Shown: positions 56,518 through 64,000 of the stretch, piece by piece
Layout of the letters: the number at the start of each line of letters is the position of its first letter
How positions within the stretch are numbered: position 1 is the stretch's first letter
The notes under the pieces: generated by a model
The model's input: the letters and a program-made list of their open reading frames with translations, nothing else
What the model was told of the DNA's origin: nothing
Database searches by the model: none
Program-made: the position numbers and the translations under genes
Source: Methylomicrobium lacus_A
GTDB taxonomy: Bacteria; Pseudomonadota; Gammaproteobacteria; Methylococcales; Methylomonadaceae
Reading direction: 5' to 3'
Assembly: GCF_041897535.1 (NCBI RefSeq)
Contig: NZ_CP169217.1
Span: 930,001 to 994,000, forward strand
Length of the DNA: 64,000 nucleotides

Positions 56518-58083
56518 ATGAAAGAGTTTATTACCCACTTTGTTTTGGATATTTTCAAAAAACCGGATGTGTCGAGATTTACGTCGGCATTATCGGGAAA
56601 ACTGAATGCCATTTTAAGCCAAATTAAATTCAAAAAAAGCCTATCCTTAAAATCTCTGATCGTTTTAGGCTTCGTGATTGCGGTGATCCCGTTGTTTTTA
56701 GCGGTACTGTACGCGGCTTTCGGCATGCGCGAGACCTCGGCCTTGGGCAGAACCATCAATTCGCAGGTCTTCGAACAGACCAAAACCATACGCCAGGTTT
56801 TGCAAAAGACCGCCGATATTGAACGCAAGGCCCGGCTGTTCATTCTGCTGTCGGACCCCGCCCTGCGCCAGCCGTATGAACGGGAATCGTATGAAACGGC
56901 GCGGGCATCCTTCAAACAAGCCTTGAACGAGTTGCTCAAACTCAATGTGGCTAACAAGATCGCGCTGCTGGTCAACGAATTATCGGAAAAGGAAAACCTG
57001 ATCTATCAACAGGTCATCAGCTCGACGACCGAAGATAATCCCGGCTTGCCCGTCGATGAGGCATTCCAGGGGCTGCGCGAAGCCTCCAACACCCTGTCGC
57101 GCGAATTCGAGAATCACGTCGACCATGAATTCAATGAATTGCGCCTGCAATCGGAATCCCTCGAACAAGGGCTGTTGACCAAGGCCGCGGTCCTGCTGTT
57201 CATCTCGTTCATCTTCATCGTGACCCTGCTGGTCATCCTGTCGCGTTCGCTGCGCCAACTGGATGTATCGATCCGCCGACTGGGTTCGGGCGAACTCAAA
57301 CAACCGATCACCGTGACGGGTCCTGCGGACCTGCGCTACCTGGGCGACCGCCTGGAATGGCTGCGCACGCATTTGATGGAACTGGAAGTTTCGAAACAAC
57401 AGTTCATGCACAACGTGGCCCGCGAAATCGAGCAGCCTTTAGCCGGCATCCGCGAAGGCACGGAATGGCTCGTCAACGCCGCGGATAAGGCCTCCGACAG
57501 TGCGGAACAGGCCCTTGCACTGAGTCTGAGCGCCAATGTCGAAAAACTGAAAACGGTGTCCGAGGAGTTGGTGCGCTACAGTCAAATCAACGTAAAACCG
57601 GAACTGAACCGTAAGCAATCCGTCAATATGAAGGACCTGCTTGAAGCGGTCATCAAGGATTATGAAACGCCGCTTCAGGCCAAATCGATTACCCTGAAAA
57701 AGCTGGTCAGACCCATCGAAATTTCCGGCATCAAAGAACAGCTCCGAAACATTATCGAGGAGCTGTTGTCGAACGCGGTGAAATATTCGCCCGTGGGTGG
57801 CGAAATACGTATCATGCTGCGCGATTCGGGCACCCAGATGGAATTGGAAGTCGAAGACGAGGGTCCGGGTATCGAGCCCGACGAACGTGCGCATGTGTTC
57901 GAGCCTTTTTTCCGCGGCAAGGCCGCCGAAGGCGACGATGCTGCCGAGGGTCCCGGCCTGGGACTGGCCATCGTCAAGGAATATGTCGCCAACCACCAGG
58001 GCAAGGTCGATGTGATCGACGCAAGACAAGATCAACAGGGCGCCCGCCTCCGCGTTCAAATACCGATTAGCCAAGACGCTTGA
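56518..58083 (+). CDS. Histidine pseudokinase: GlrK-like sensor with Arg at the phospho-acceptor
   Basis: About 521 residues run from the ATG at 56518. The frame is open to 56404, but the added residues look non-coding. A membrane helix near residue 45 (LIVLGFVIAVIPLFLAVLYA) and another near 235 enclose a periplasmic coiled domain. A HAMP-like region (RQLDVSIRRLGSGELKQP) follows. The dimerisation box reads QFMHNVAREIEQPLAGIREG where relatives read xFVANVSHELKTPLASIREG. The His is thus Arg (CGC at 57421-57423, residue 302), and KT is EQ. The ATPase domain looks intact: EELLSNAVKYSP (N box), DEGPGIEP (G1), GPGLGLAIVKEY (G2). It is probably a sensor without His autophosphorylation that works with the kinase downstream. 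It stands first in the operon with a lipoprotein gene 22 bases behind. Confidence 0.9.
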   Translation: MKEFITHFVLDIFKKPDVSRFTSALSGKLNAILSQIKFKKSLSLKSLIVLGFVIAVIPLFLAVLYAAFGMRETSALGRTINSQVFEQTKTIRQVLQKTADIERKARLFILLSDPALRQPYERESYETARASFKQALNELLKLNVANKIALLVNELSEKENLIYQQVISSTTEDNPGLPVDEAFQGLREASNTLSREFENHVDHEFNELRLQSESLEQGLLTKAAVLLFISFIFIVTLLVILSRSLRQLDVSIRRLGSGELKQPITVTGPADLRYLGDRLEWLRTHLMELEVSKQQFMHNVAREIEQPLAGIREGTEWLVNAADKASDSAEQALALSLSANVEKLKTVSEELVRYSQINVKPELNRKQSVNMKDLLEAVIKDYETPLQAKSITLKKLVRPIEISGIKEQLRNIIEELLSNAVKYSPVGGEIRIMLRDSGTQMELEVEDEGPGIEPDERAHVFEPFFRGKAAEGDDAAEGPGLGLAIVKEYVANHQGKVDVIDARQDQQGARLRVQIPISQDA

Positions 58084-58105
58084 ACCATACGCTACACCTA
58101 TCTCT

Positions 58106-58699
58106 ATGCTGCCATTACTTTCAATTCGCAACACAATCTTAGCACTCGGCTTTTTGCTGCTGACCGGCTGCGCCGAGTTCAACTCCGGCTCCGGCTGGAA
58201 CGCTTATACCCCCACCTATTACAATTATAACGACCCTTATTCACAATCGGACTTTGACGAGCTGCTCGGTTTCGGGGCGACCATGGCCAACATATCCCCC
58301 TCGTCACGCGCCGAGACCTGCCGGCTAATACTGAAGCGCCAGAAAGATTCCCGTTCCTCCAGGGAAGGGATTCAGCTACACCTGATGGTAGGCCGCCTGC
58401 TATCCGATGCCTGCGGCGACATCCCCAGAATTCTGAACGGGGTTGGCTCGATCTCCGGCCGCCTAAACGATGATCGGACGCGGAAACTGGTCGCCATTCA
58501 CACGGAAGCCTTAAAACGTATGAGCAATCAGCCAAGAAGACTCGGCACCGTGGAGCGCAAACATAAAACGGTTCCCGACGAATTGGAACCGAAAGAGTCA
58601 ACGGGATCGAAGAAGGATGAAAACCGTCTGCTAAGAGAAAAACTGGAAGCCATCCGGTCCATGGAAAAACAGATGGATCAGAGCGACGGCACCAACTAG
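58106..58699 (+). CDS. QseG-like outer-membrane lipoprotein
   Basis: This 197-residue lipoprotein has a lipobox (FLLLTGCAEFNSGSGWN, Cys near 22). The mature part holds ETCRLILKRQKDSRSSREGI, then QLHLMVGRLLSDACGDIPRI, which resembles QseG/YfhG. A charged helical tail follows, ending KLEAIRSMEKQMDQSDGTN. In E. coli and Salmonella, QseG sits between glrK (qseE) and glrR (qseF) and tunes the sensor. Here it is between two histidine kinases, five bases before the second one. Function by analogy only; the level of sequence similarity could not be measured. Confidence 0.75.
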   Translation: MLPLLSIRNTILALGFLLLTGCAEFNSGSGWNAYTPTYYNYNDPYSQSDFDELLGFGATMANISPSSRAETCRLILKRQKDSRSSREGIQLHLMVGRLLSDACGDIPRILNGVGSISGRLNDDRTRKLVAIHTEALKRMSNQPRRLGTVERKHKTVPDELEPKESTGSKKDENRLLREKLEAIRSMEKQMDQSDGTN

Positions 58700-58704
58700 A
58701 ACGC

Positions 58705-60318
58705 ATGTTTCGTTTCCGTTTGGCCATTGCGATCGCCGTTTCGTTCGGTTTCGTGTTGTTTTTAGGCATTGCGCTGTATTGGGGATCAAACCAGGTGGCC
58801 CGCTATTTTCAGCGCAGCCAAACGGCCTATGAAGCTTTCGATCATTATGAGCGCTTGTCCCAGGAGGCCTATCGCCATTTCAAACAGCGCATGGACAGGC
58901 TGATGACGACAGCCCCAACAGCCGAAGCCGGCGTGGAATCCTCCAAGCATCGTCTCTACGAAGCGATGCAGGCGCTTAGAAACACCGCGGTGAAGACGAC
59001 AGACGTGGAGAGTCACTCTATCCATGGGACGTCGCAAGCCGCCGAGCTGGAAAGAGTCGCCCATTTCACCGCCTTCCTGGATGCCAGCGAATACCGCTTC
59101 GATGAAGTCGAGCGCCTGCGCCAGCAGGGCCAGATCGAAAAGGCGGTGCAGGCACTCTCGAAATTCTCGGAAGAAGAAATCGACGGAAGATTCCAGCCCT
59201 TGATCGATGCCGCGATCAGCGCCGAACGCGAAAAGGCCGGCAAAGCCAAGCAAGAACTGGAAGATTTGGTGGCGCACTCGCGTTGGATCGCCATTTTGGC
59301 GTCAGTGCTTGCCGCGCTGTTCAGCCTCACCTCCGGCATATTACTGCTTCGCGGCGTTAGGAAACCCATCGAAGCCTTGATGAAGGGCACCGACGAAATC
59401 GCCTCCGGTAATTTGGATCATCGCATCACGCTCGATACCCGCGATGAATTCGCCTACCTCGCCAGCCACTTCAATCAAATGGCTGAGGAGTTGAACGTTC
59501 AGCAAGATAAACTGCGCGAGGGACGCGCGGTGCTGGAAAAAAGAGTGGCCGAACGGACTTTCGAGCTGAACCGCTTAAATGAGGAATTAAAACGCATGGA
59601 CATCGCGCGGCGGGAGTTTTTAGCCGACATCAGCCACGAGCTGCGCACGCCGATCACCGTGATACGCGGCGAGGCCGAAGTGACCCTGCGCGGACAGGAA
59701 CGCGAGGCCGAGGAATATAAAGACGCCTTGCAGCGCATCGTCGAGTTGTCCATGCAATTGGGAAAATACGTCAACGACCTGATGTTTCTGGCCCGCACCG
59801 AAACCGCCAACCTGCAATTTGAATGGGACAGCGTGGACCTGTCCGAACTCGTGGCCGGCGTGGTCGAAGATTTTCAGGTGATGGCCGAAGAAAAATCGAT
59901 TTCGGTTGCCCTGGATGCGCCCGCCGGTCCCGTTTGGGTGCGCGGCGACAAACAACGGCTTAGGCAGGTGCTGTTCATTCTGGGCGACAATGCCTGCCGC
60001 TATTCGAACCCCGGAGGACGCATCACGGTCGCCTTGCGGATGGATGGAAGCGAAGCCAGTTTCAGCCTGACCGATCAGGGCATAGGCATACCGTCCGAGG
60101 ATTTGGAACGCATTTTCAAGCGCCACTTCCGCAGCCGGAATGCCCTCCATGCCCGCGAGGACGGCACCGGCCTGGGCTTGCCGATGGCTAAATCCATCCT
60201 GAAGGCGCACGGCGGGCGTATCACGGTCACCAGCGCGGAAAACTCGGGCTCGACTTTTACGGTCTCGCTGCCGCTGCTCACGGCCGGGCCGGATCACAAT
60301 CCAAGCCATCAAAAATAA
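58705..60318 (+). CDS. Membrane sensor histidine kinase (intact)
   Basis: This 537-residue protein has a membrane helix near residue 15 (LAIAIAVSFGFVLFLGIALY), a large periplasmic domain of about 170 residues, a second helix near 195-215 (WIAILASVLAALFSLTSGIL) and a HAMP domain (LMKGTDEIASGNLDHRITLD). The H box is FLADISHELRTPITVIRGEA, with His at residue 311 (CAC at 59635-59637). The ATPase domain has LFILGDNACRYSNPGGRI (N box), LTDQGIGIPSEDL and TGLGLPMAKSILKAHGGRI. All motifs are in place, so it is an active kinase that can phosphorylate the regulator next door (24-base gap). The input signal is unknown, perhaps delivered through the lipoprotein and the pseudokinase. Confidence 0.93.
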   Translation: MFRFRLAIAIAVSFGFVLFLGIALYWGSNQVARYFQRSQTAYEAFDHYERLSQEAYRHFKQRMDRLMTTAPTAEAGVESSKHRLYEAMQALRNTAVKTTDVESHSIHGTSQAAELERVAHFTAFLDASEYRFDEVERLRQQGQIEKAVQALSKFSEEEIDGRFQPLIDAAISAEREKAGKAKQELEDLVAHSRWIAILASVLAALFSLTSGILLLRGVRKPIEALMKGTDEIASGNLDHRITLDTRDEFAYLASHFNQMAEELNVQQDKLREGRAVLEKRVAERTFELNRLNEELKRMDIARREFLADISHELRTPITVIRGEAEVTLRGQEREAEEYKDALQRIVELSMQLGKYVNDLMFLARTETANLQFEWDSVDLSELVAGVVEDFQVMAEEKSISVALDAPAGPVWVRGDKQRLRQVLFILGDNACRYSNPGGRITVALRMDGSEASFSLTDQGIGIPSEDLERIFKRHFRSRNALHAREDGTGLGLPMAKSILKAHGGRITVTSAENSGSTFTVSLPLLTAGPDHNPSHQK

Positions 60319-60342
60319 TTTCATATTATAGGTACCGGCACC

Positions 60343-61023
60343 ATGCGAGTTCTGCTAGTCGAAGACGATGAACGCATCGTCGATTTTATTCAGCGCGGGC
60401 TGAAAGCCGAAGGCTATGCCGTCGAGGTGGCCCGGAGCGGGCCGGAAGCGATAACGATGGGGATCGAGGGTCAATTTCAGGCTATCATTCTGGATTTGGG
60501 CTTGCCCATCATGAATGGTAGGCAAATTTGCGAGCATTTACGCAACAATGGCGTCGACACCCCGATTCTGATGTTGACGGCACGGGATACGGTGCAGGAT
60601 AAGGTGGCCGGCCTGCGCTCCGGCGCCGATGACTACATGACCAAGCCTTTCGCATTCGAGGAACTGCTGGCCCGAATCGAGGCGCTGATGCGCCGCCGCG
60701 GCGGCGAGCCCAAAACCGAAGCCAAGGAATTGCGCATAGCCGACCTGGTATTGAACGGGGAAACGCACGAAGTGAAACGGGGCGACACCCTCATCGACCT
60801 GACGCCGAAGGAATTTGCCTTGCTGGAATGCTTAATGCGTATGCAGGGCAAAGTGCTGAGCCGCACCCGGATTCTTGAACAAGTCTGGGGCTACAGCGCC
60901 GATCCTTTGACCAATGTAGTGGATGTCTACATTCGCCAGTTGCGGCGAAAAGTCGATGATGATTTTGAGCTGAAACTGCTGAAGACGGTGCGCGGGTACG
61001 GCTATAAACTGGATGCGTCCTAA
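60343..61023 (+). CDS. OmpR-family response regulator
   Basis: This 226-residue DNA-binding regulator has a receiver domain with acidic pocket (LLVEDDERIV), phospho-acceptor Asp51 (AIILDLGLPIMNG), Thr in LMLTARDTV and Lys in ADDYMTKPFAFEEL. A winged-helix domain follows (IDLTPKEFALLECLMRMQGK, then VDVYIRQLRRKVDDDFELK). It is expected to be phosphorylated by the kinase at 58705 and to control genes unknown here. It is the last gene of the signalling operon; no clear terminator follows. Confidence 0.95.
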   Translation: MRVLLVEDDERIVDFIQRGLKAEGYAVEVARSGPEAITMGIEGQFQAIILDLGLPIMNGRQICEHLRNNGVDTPILMLTARDTVQDKVAGLRSGADDYMTKPFAFEELLARIEALMRRRGGEPKTEAKELRIADLVLNGETHEVKRGDTLIDLTPKEFALLECLMRMQGKVLSRTRILEQVWGYSADPLTNVVDVYIRQLRRKVDDDFELKLLKTVRGYGYKLDAS

Positions 61024-61168
61024 ACGGTGTCAAGGCACTTTATCCTCGCGCTGAGCTCTAAAATTTTGTACCGCGGGTTTCCGGTCCCGACATTGAGCCC
61101 TGTCCTGATGAATCGGCCGAACAGAAAACAGGCGCGGACAGCACCGAGATTATTAACGAGGAGAAACC

Positions 61169-61387
61169 ATGAAAACCCAATTTGCATTACCCAACGAGGA
61201 ACCCACAGACTGCGACATCGAAATCACCACCGAGCATTCGGCCAGCAGTCACGGACGCCCGGTTTTAGTGACCGAGAACAACGACGTTATCGACCCCATG
61301 TCTTGGACTTTTCATACAATCGTATCCGCAACACCCGAAGAAATAGCGCAGCTAAAGGCATTGGGGCTGCATACGCATCACATCTAA
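61169..61387 (+). CDS. Small conserved-looking orphan protein, 72 residues
   Basis: This short gene has a good ribosome-binding site (GAGGAG, six bases before the ATG). The product begins MKTQFALPNEEPTDCDIEIT and ends LKALGLHTHHI. It has one Cys, is acidic in its first half, and has a central DVIDPMSWTFHTIVSATPEE. There is no signal peptide or membrane segment. It stands alone between the response regulator and FetAB, 145 bases and 55 bases away. Its function is not recognised. The histidine-rich end (HTHH) could bind metal, which would fit the FetAB neighbour (inference). Confidence 0.6.
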   Translation: MKTQFALPNEEPTDCDIEITTEHSASSHGRPVLVTENNDVIDPMSWTFHTIVSATPEEIAQLKALGLHTHHI

Positions 61388-61442
61388 GCCGAGATGCCGC
61401 CTCGCCTTGAATAGGACGAATTCAATTTAGAATAATCACTGA

Positions 61443-62105
61443 ATGTCCCCTCTCATTCGATTCGACCAGGTATTCGTCACCGCCCACGAAAAAACGATTC
61501 TATCGGACATCAGCTTTACGCTCTTCCCAGGACAAAAAGCGGTGTTTTACGGCAAATCCGGCTCCGGTAAAAGCAGTGTCCTGAAAACCGTGTTGGGTCT
61601 CCTTCCTCTAACCCGAGGCAGGGTTTACTTTCAGGAAAAACCGCTGACTCCAGCCTCCGTTCAGACGATTCGAAGCTGCACCGCCTACATCGGGCAAGAG
61701 CCGATTTTGGGGGCTGAAACCGTACGCGATGCACTGCTATTGCCTTTTCAATTCAAAGCGCATCGCGAACATCGACCTACGGATAGGCAACTCATTGAGG
61801 TGTTGCAACGACTGCAATTGCCCGTCGACATTTTAAGCCAGAATAGCAACCGTATTTCCGGGGGCGAAAAACAGCGGATTGCGCTGGCTCGAGGCCTGCT
61901 CTTGGGTAAAAAATTGTATCTGCTGGACGAGGTGACCAGCGCACTCGACGCGGAAAGCAAGCAAGCGGTGTTCGATGTTTTCTCCGATCCCGATCTGACC
62001 GTGCTGTCTGTCGCTCACGACCCCGAGTGGCTGGAGCGCTGTGATATGATTTTTGGACTGGAAGCGGGGCGATTGACTCAGGAAAAGCGACATGAAAACC
62101 CTTGA
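61443..62105 (+). CDS. fetA: FetA-type ABC transporter ATPase
   Basis: This 220-residue ABC ATPase has Walker A in VFYGKSGSGKSSVLKTV near residue 38, a Q-loop in CTAYIGQEPILGAETV, signature RISGGEKQRIALARG near 139, Walker B LYLLDEVTSALDAESK and a switch His in LSVAHDPEWLERCD. It is a short, YbbL/FetA-like subunit that pairs with FetB, overlapping its start by 14 bases. FetAB is described as an iron exporter that protects against oxidative stress in E. coli. The pairing here is clear; substrate by family only. Confidence 0.9.
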   Translation: MSPLIRFDQVFVTAHEKTILSDISFTLFPGQKAVFYGKSGSGKSSVLKTVLGLLPLTRGRVYFQEKPLTPASVQTIRSCTAYIGQEPILGAETVRDALLLPFQFKAHREHRPTDRQLIEVLQRLQLPVDILSQNSNRISGGEKQRIALARGLLLGKKLYLLDEVTSALDAESKQAVFDVFSDPDLTVLSVAHDPEWLERCDMIFGLEAGRLTQEKRHENP

Positions 62106-62883
62106 TATTCAGCTGCCGCAGATGGCGCTTCTCTATGGCCTCTGTTTGCTGCCGGGGTTACTGCTCTGGCTGATGGGTCTGCGCTTGAGCCGGGATATTG
62201 GCATCGGCGTTCTGCGCATGAGCCTCCAGTTAGCGCTGGTCGGATTCTATCTGAAAATCCTATTCGATCTTAACGATCCTTGGCTCAATGGCTTATGGAT
62301 ACTGATGATGCTGTTAGTCGCCGATGTCAGTATCCTGCGGCGTTCAGGACTTAAAGTGCGTTATTTTGCGCTCGCCACCTTTTCGGCCATTGCCTCCAGC
62401 ATACTGTTCTCCACCGCTTTTCTGGTGGTCCTGGTCATCCAGCCGACACACTTTTACGATGCCCGTTATATCGTGCCTTTGGCGGGCATGATCCTCGGCA
62501 ACTGTCTACAAGGCAACGTCATCGCACTGGAACGCTTCTATTCGGCTTTACGCAAGAACGAGAACGAATACACGACCTTTCTGATGCTGGGGGCGACACG
62601 CTGGGAAGCCGTGCAACCTTACTTTCGCGAGGCCGTCAAAGCCGCGATCAATCCGACCATCGCCGGCATGGCGACCATGGGCCTGGTATCGCTGCCTGGC
62701 ATGATGACGGGGCAAATTCTGGGCGGAAGCGAGCCTTGGCTAGCGGTGAAATACCAAATCGCCATCATGATCTGTATCTTCACCAGTACCACCCTCGCCA
62801 GTATCATTAACTTGAAACTCAGCCTAAATATTGCCTTCGACGCGTTTGACGTGTTGAAGAATGAATTGATCGAGAAGCCTTAG
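62092..62883 (+). CDS. fetB: FetB-type ABC transporter permease
   Basis: This 263-residue inner-membrane protein has about six or seven helices: MALLYGLCLLPGLLLWLMGL near the start, LWILMMLLVADVSILRRSGL, and YIVPLAGMILGNCLQGNVIA. A coupling-type segment (EYTTFLMLGATRWEAVQPYF near residue 165) fits the EAA-like loop of YbbM/FetB. Its start overlaps fetA, giving translational coupling. The stop at 62883 is followed by 628 bases without a plus-strand gene. Confidence 0.9.
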   Translation: MKTLDIQLPQMALLYGLCLLPGLLLWLMGLRLSRDIGIGVLRMSLQLALVGFYLKILFDLNDPWLNGLWILMMLLVADVSILRRSGLKVRYFALATFSAIASSILFSTAFLVVLVIQPTHFYDARYIVPLAGMILGNCLQGNVIALERFYSALRKNENEYTTFLMLGATRWEAVQPYFREAVKAAINPTIAGMATMGLVSLPGMMTGQILGGSEPWLAVKYQIAIMICIFTSTTLASIINLKLSLNIAFDAFDVLKNELIEKP

Positions 62884-63049
62884 TTTGTGGCGCGCAGCCA
62901 AGTCTCCATGCCCTTTTAGCGGATGTGATTAAAGAATAGTGTCGAAATATTTGCCGGCACAACGCGGCATTTTCGCGATCGACGAAGCCCCTTCCAAATT
63001 ACCCTCACACTGGCTAGCAACTGGGTATCAAATTTTGCGTCTCTTCCGA

Positions 63050-63087
63050 TAAAAAAATCCGCGGTCGCCTTGAAAGCGGCCGCAGAT
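63050..63087 (-). terminator. Intrinsic terminator for a minus-strand transcript
   Basis: On the minus strand TCTGCGGCCGC (63086-63076) pairs with GCGACCGCGGA (63068-63058) around a seven-base loop. It is followed at once by a run of seven T (63057-63051). This is a classic rho-independent terminator pointing away from the NarL-type gene. The mirror reading on the plus strand has no T-run, so fetB is not its target. Confidence 0.75.
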
Positions 63088-63118
63088 CGAGTGTGAAGAA
63101 GACAACAGCCCATTGATA

Positions 63119-63158
63119 CGACCGATTCGCATGTAGGCACATACATGACTATCGGCCG
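63119..63158 (-). ncRNA. Candidate small RNA: extended hairpin upstream of a terminator
   Basis: On the minus strand CGGCCGAT (63158-63151) pairs with ATCGGTCG (63126-63119), including one G-U pair. Inside, after a symmetric three-base loop, CATGTA and TACATG (63147-63142 and 63135-63130) form a perfect inner stem around TGTGCC. The one imperfect outer pair is a wobble only if the RNA is the minus strand. Thirty-two bases on lies the minus-strand terminator. No protein gene upstream explains it, so a small RNA is proposed. Its 5' end is unknown (perhaps up to 63.5 kb). Confidence 0.45.
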
Positions 63159-63511
63159 GAGCGATACAAGCACTCGATGCGCCGATGGCTAAGTGGCGGC
63201 CAACGACCTTCTCCTGCCTGAGTTCACCTGATTTCCGAACGCAGACGCCGTTGCAGGAAACATGATGATGAACGTTCGGCATTGTAGAGGCATGCATGGA
63301 AACCCGGCAGGGAAATTTTCCCATTTTCCCGCGGGATAAATGCTTCGCCGCCCACATTGATATTTTTCGTTCCCATCGTGTTTTGCGCGAACAGCGCGTA
63401 AAACAGTCGGAAGAGAATCCTGGCTTTGCCAAAGTGTACAAATCGGGAATTTTTCCTATGGATTTTGCCGCCGATAACGCACATCATGCGCGCTTCATTT
63501 GGAGGGCGAGC

Positions 63512-64000
63512 ATGTCGGAAAGAATCAACGTGTTATTGGTCGACGACCATGCGGTCGTCAGGGCCGGTTATAAAGCCTATCTCTCCCTGTGCGAGAGAAT
63601 CGGCACGATCGATGAAGCCGACCGCGGCGAAAGCGCCTGTCAACTGTATAACCGGAAACAGCCGGACGTGGTGGTGCTGGATATTTCGATGCCCGGTATC
63701 GGCGGTTTCGAAACGATCCGCCGGCTGATCCTGCGCGATCCGCGTTGCAAGATCCTGGTATTCAGCATCCATGACGAGCCGATCTTTGCCACGCGCGCGC
63801 TGAAGGCCGGAGCGAAGGGCTACATCATCAAATCCAGCATCCCGGACACCCTGGTTACCGCGGTCTGTACGCTCGCCGAAGGCGGAAGCTTCATCGCGCC
63901 GGAACTGGCGCAACGAGTCGCGATGTCGATGGTATACGCGCAGGACGAAGCCAACATCATCAAGCAATTGTCGCCGCGCGAATTCGATATTTTCTGTTTG
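63512..64000 (+). CDS. NarL/LuxR-type response regulator, truncated at the right edge
   Basis: A frame of 163 codons starts at the ATG at 63512, with a GGAGGG ribosome-binding site six bases upstream, and runs off the right edge. The receiver domain has acidic pocket LLVDDHAVVRAGYKAY, phospho-acceptor Asp57 in VVVLDISMPGIGGFETI, Ser in ILVFSIHDEP and Lys in AGAKGYIIKSSIPDTL. At the edge KQLSPREFDIF is the start of a LuxR-type helix-turn-helix. It resembles UvrY/GacA- or NarL-like regulators. The kinase partner is not in the window. Confidence 0.9.
   Translation, partial: MSERINVLLVDDHAVVRAGYKAYLSLCERIGTIDEADRGESACQLYNRKQPDVVVLDISMPGIGGFETIRRLILRDPRCKILVFSIHDEPIFATRALKAGAKGYIIKSSIPDTLVTAVCTLAEGGSFIAPELAQRVAMSMVYAQDEANIIKQLSPREFDIFCL

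Larger units (their letters stand above)
62884..63511. other. Gene-free intergenic region with structured sequence
   Basis: These 628 bases lie between fetB and the NarL-type regulator, both on the plus strand. Plus-strand frames show no convincing gene. The minus strand is open for 87 codons at 63224-63487, without a recognised family. The region holds a minus-strand intrinsic terminator (63050-63087) and a long extended hairpin (63119-63158), described separately. The regulator's GGAGGG ribosome-binding site is at its right end. Confidence 0.5.

Noticed and set aside
63190..63240. Glycine-riboswitch-like CTCAGGCAGGAGAAGG stretch on the minus strand
   Set aside because: Only a short match to the remembered consensus; the rest of the aptamer is not there.
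63224..63487. Minus-strand frame of 87 codons upstream of the terminator
   Set aside because: No recognised family or clear ribosome-binding site. It stays possible only because a minus-strand terminator follows it.

Overview
The window looks like a chromosomal segment of a Gram-negative gammaproteobacterium. The evidence is a Wza-type outer-membrane export lipoprotein, Wzc- and Wzz-type proteins, two lipobox lipoproteins, a QseG-like lipoprotein between two histidine kinases, and FetAB. A methanotroph-like (Methylococcales) host would fit, but that is inference and nothing here is diagnostic. About 1-47 kb is a long polysaccharide (EPS/capsule) region, almost entirely on the minus strand.

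Left polysaccharide block (about 1-34 kb, AT-rich at both ends). In transcription order (right to left) it holds: a priming sugar-phosphate transferase with an unusual N-terminus; a giant 3263-residue secreted WD40/deacetylase-like/dimethylformamidase-like protein; an N-acetyltransferase, an oxidoreductase and an aminotransferase resembling the Wlb/Wbp 3-acetamido-sugar pathway; a second acyltransferase; an epimerase; a second aminotransferase; a Wzz chain-length protein; and a separate BY-kinase. A hairpin terminator follows. Then come a GT4, a polysaccharide deacetylase, two GT2 enzymes, a methyltransferase, an O-antigen polymerase/ligase-like membrane protein, a FemAB/GNAT-type acyltransferase, a GT-B glycosyltransferase, and a glycosyltransferase-methyltransferase cut by the left edge. 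This block is scarred. It has an IS3-family element with a 3-bp target duplication inside a decayed asparagine-synthase remnant, a decayed IS982-type transposase cut by a short inverted-repeat element, and a second element with the same ends. No flippase or outer-membrane exporter is visible in it.

Right polysaccharide block (34.5-47 kb, GC-richer). This is a compact Wzx/Wzy-type operon: WcaJ-type priming transferase, Wza, Wzc, polymerase, flippase, methyltransferase and four glycosyltransferases. It may supply export for the left block too (inference).

Flank (47-64 kb). A lipoprotein L,D-transpeptidase faces a secreted metzincin-type metalloprotease across a perfect hairpin. Then come a membrane-anchored cytochrome c, a YkgJ-type cysteine-cluster protein and a large secreted glycosidase-like protein. 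A plus-strand signalling operon follows: a histidine kinase whose phospho-acceptor His is replaced by Arg, a QseG-like lipoprotein, an intact histidine kinase and an OmpR-type regulator. A 72-residue orphan protein, FetAB, an intergenic region with a minus-strand structured RNA and terminator, and a truncated NarL/LuxR-type regulator complete the window.

The items most worth a second look are the giant modular protein, the predicted histidine pseudokinase operon, the minus-strand structured RNA near 63.1 kb, and the sugar transferase with a GGDEF-like N-terminus. No tRNA, rRNA or CRISPR array was seen.
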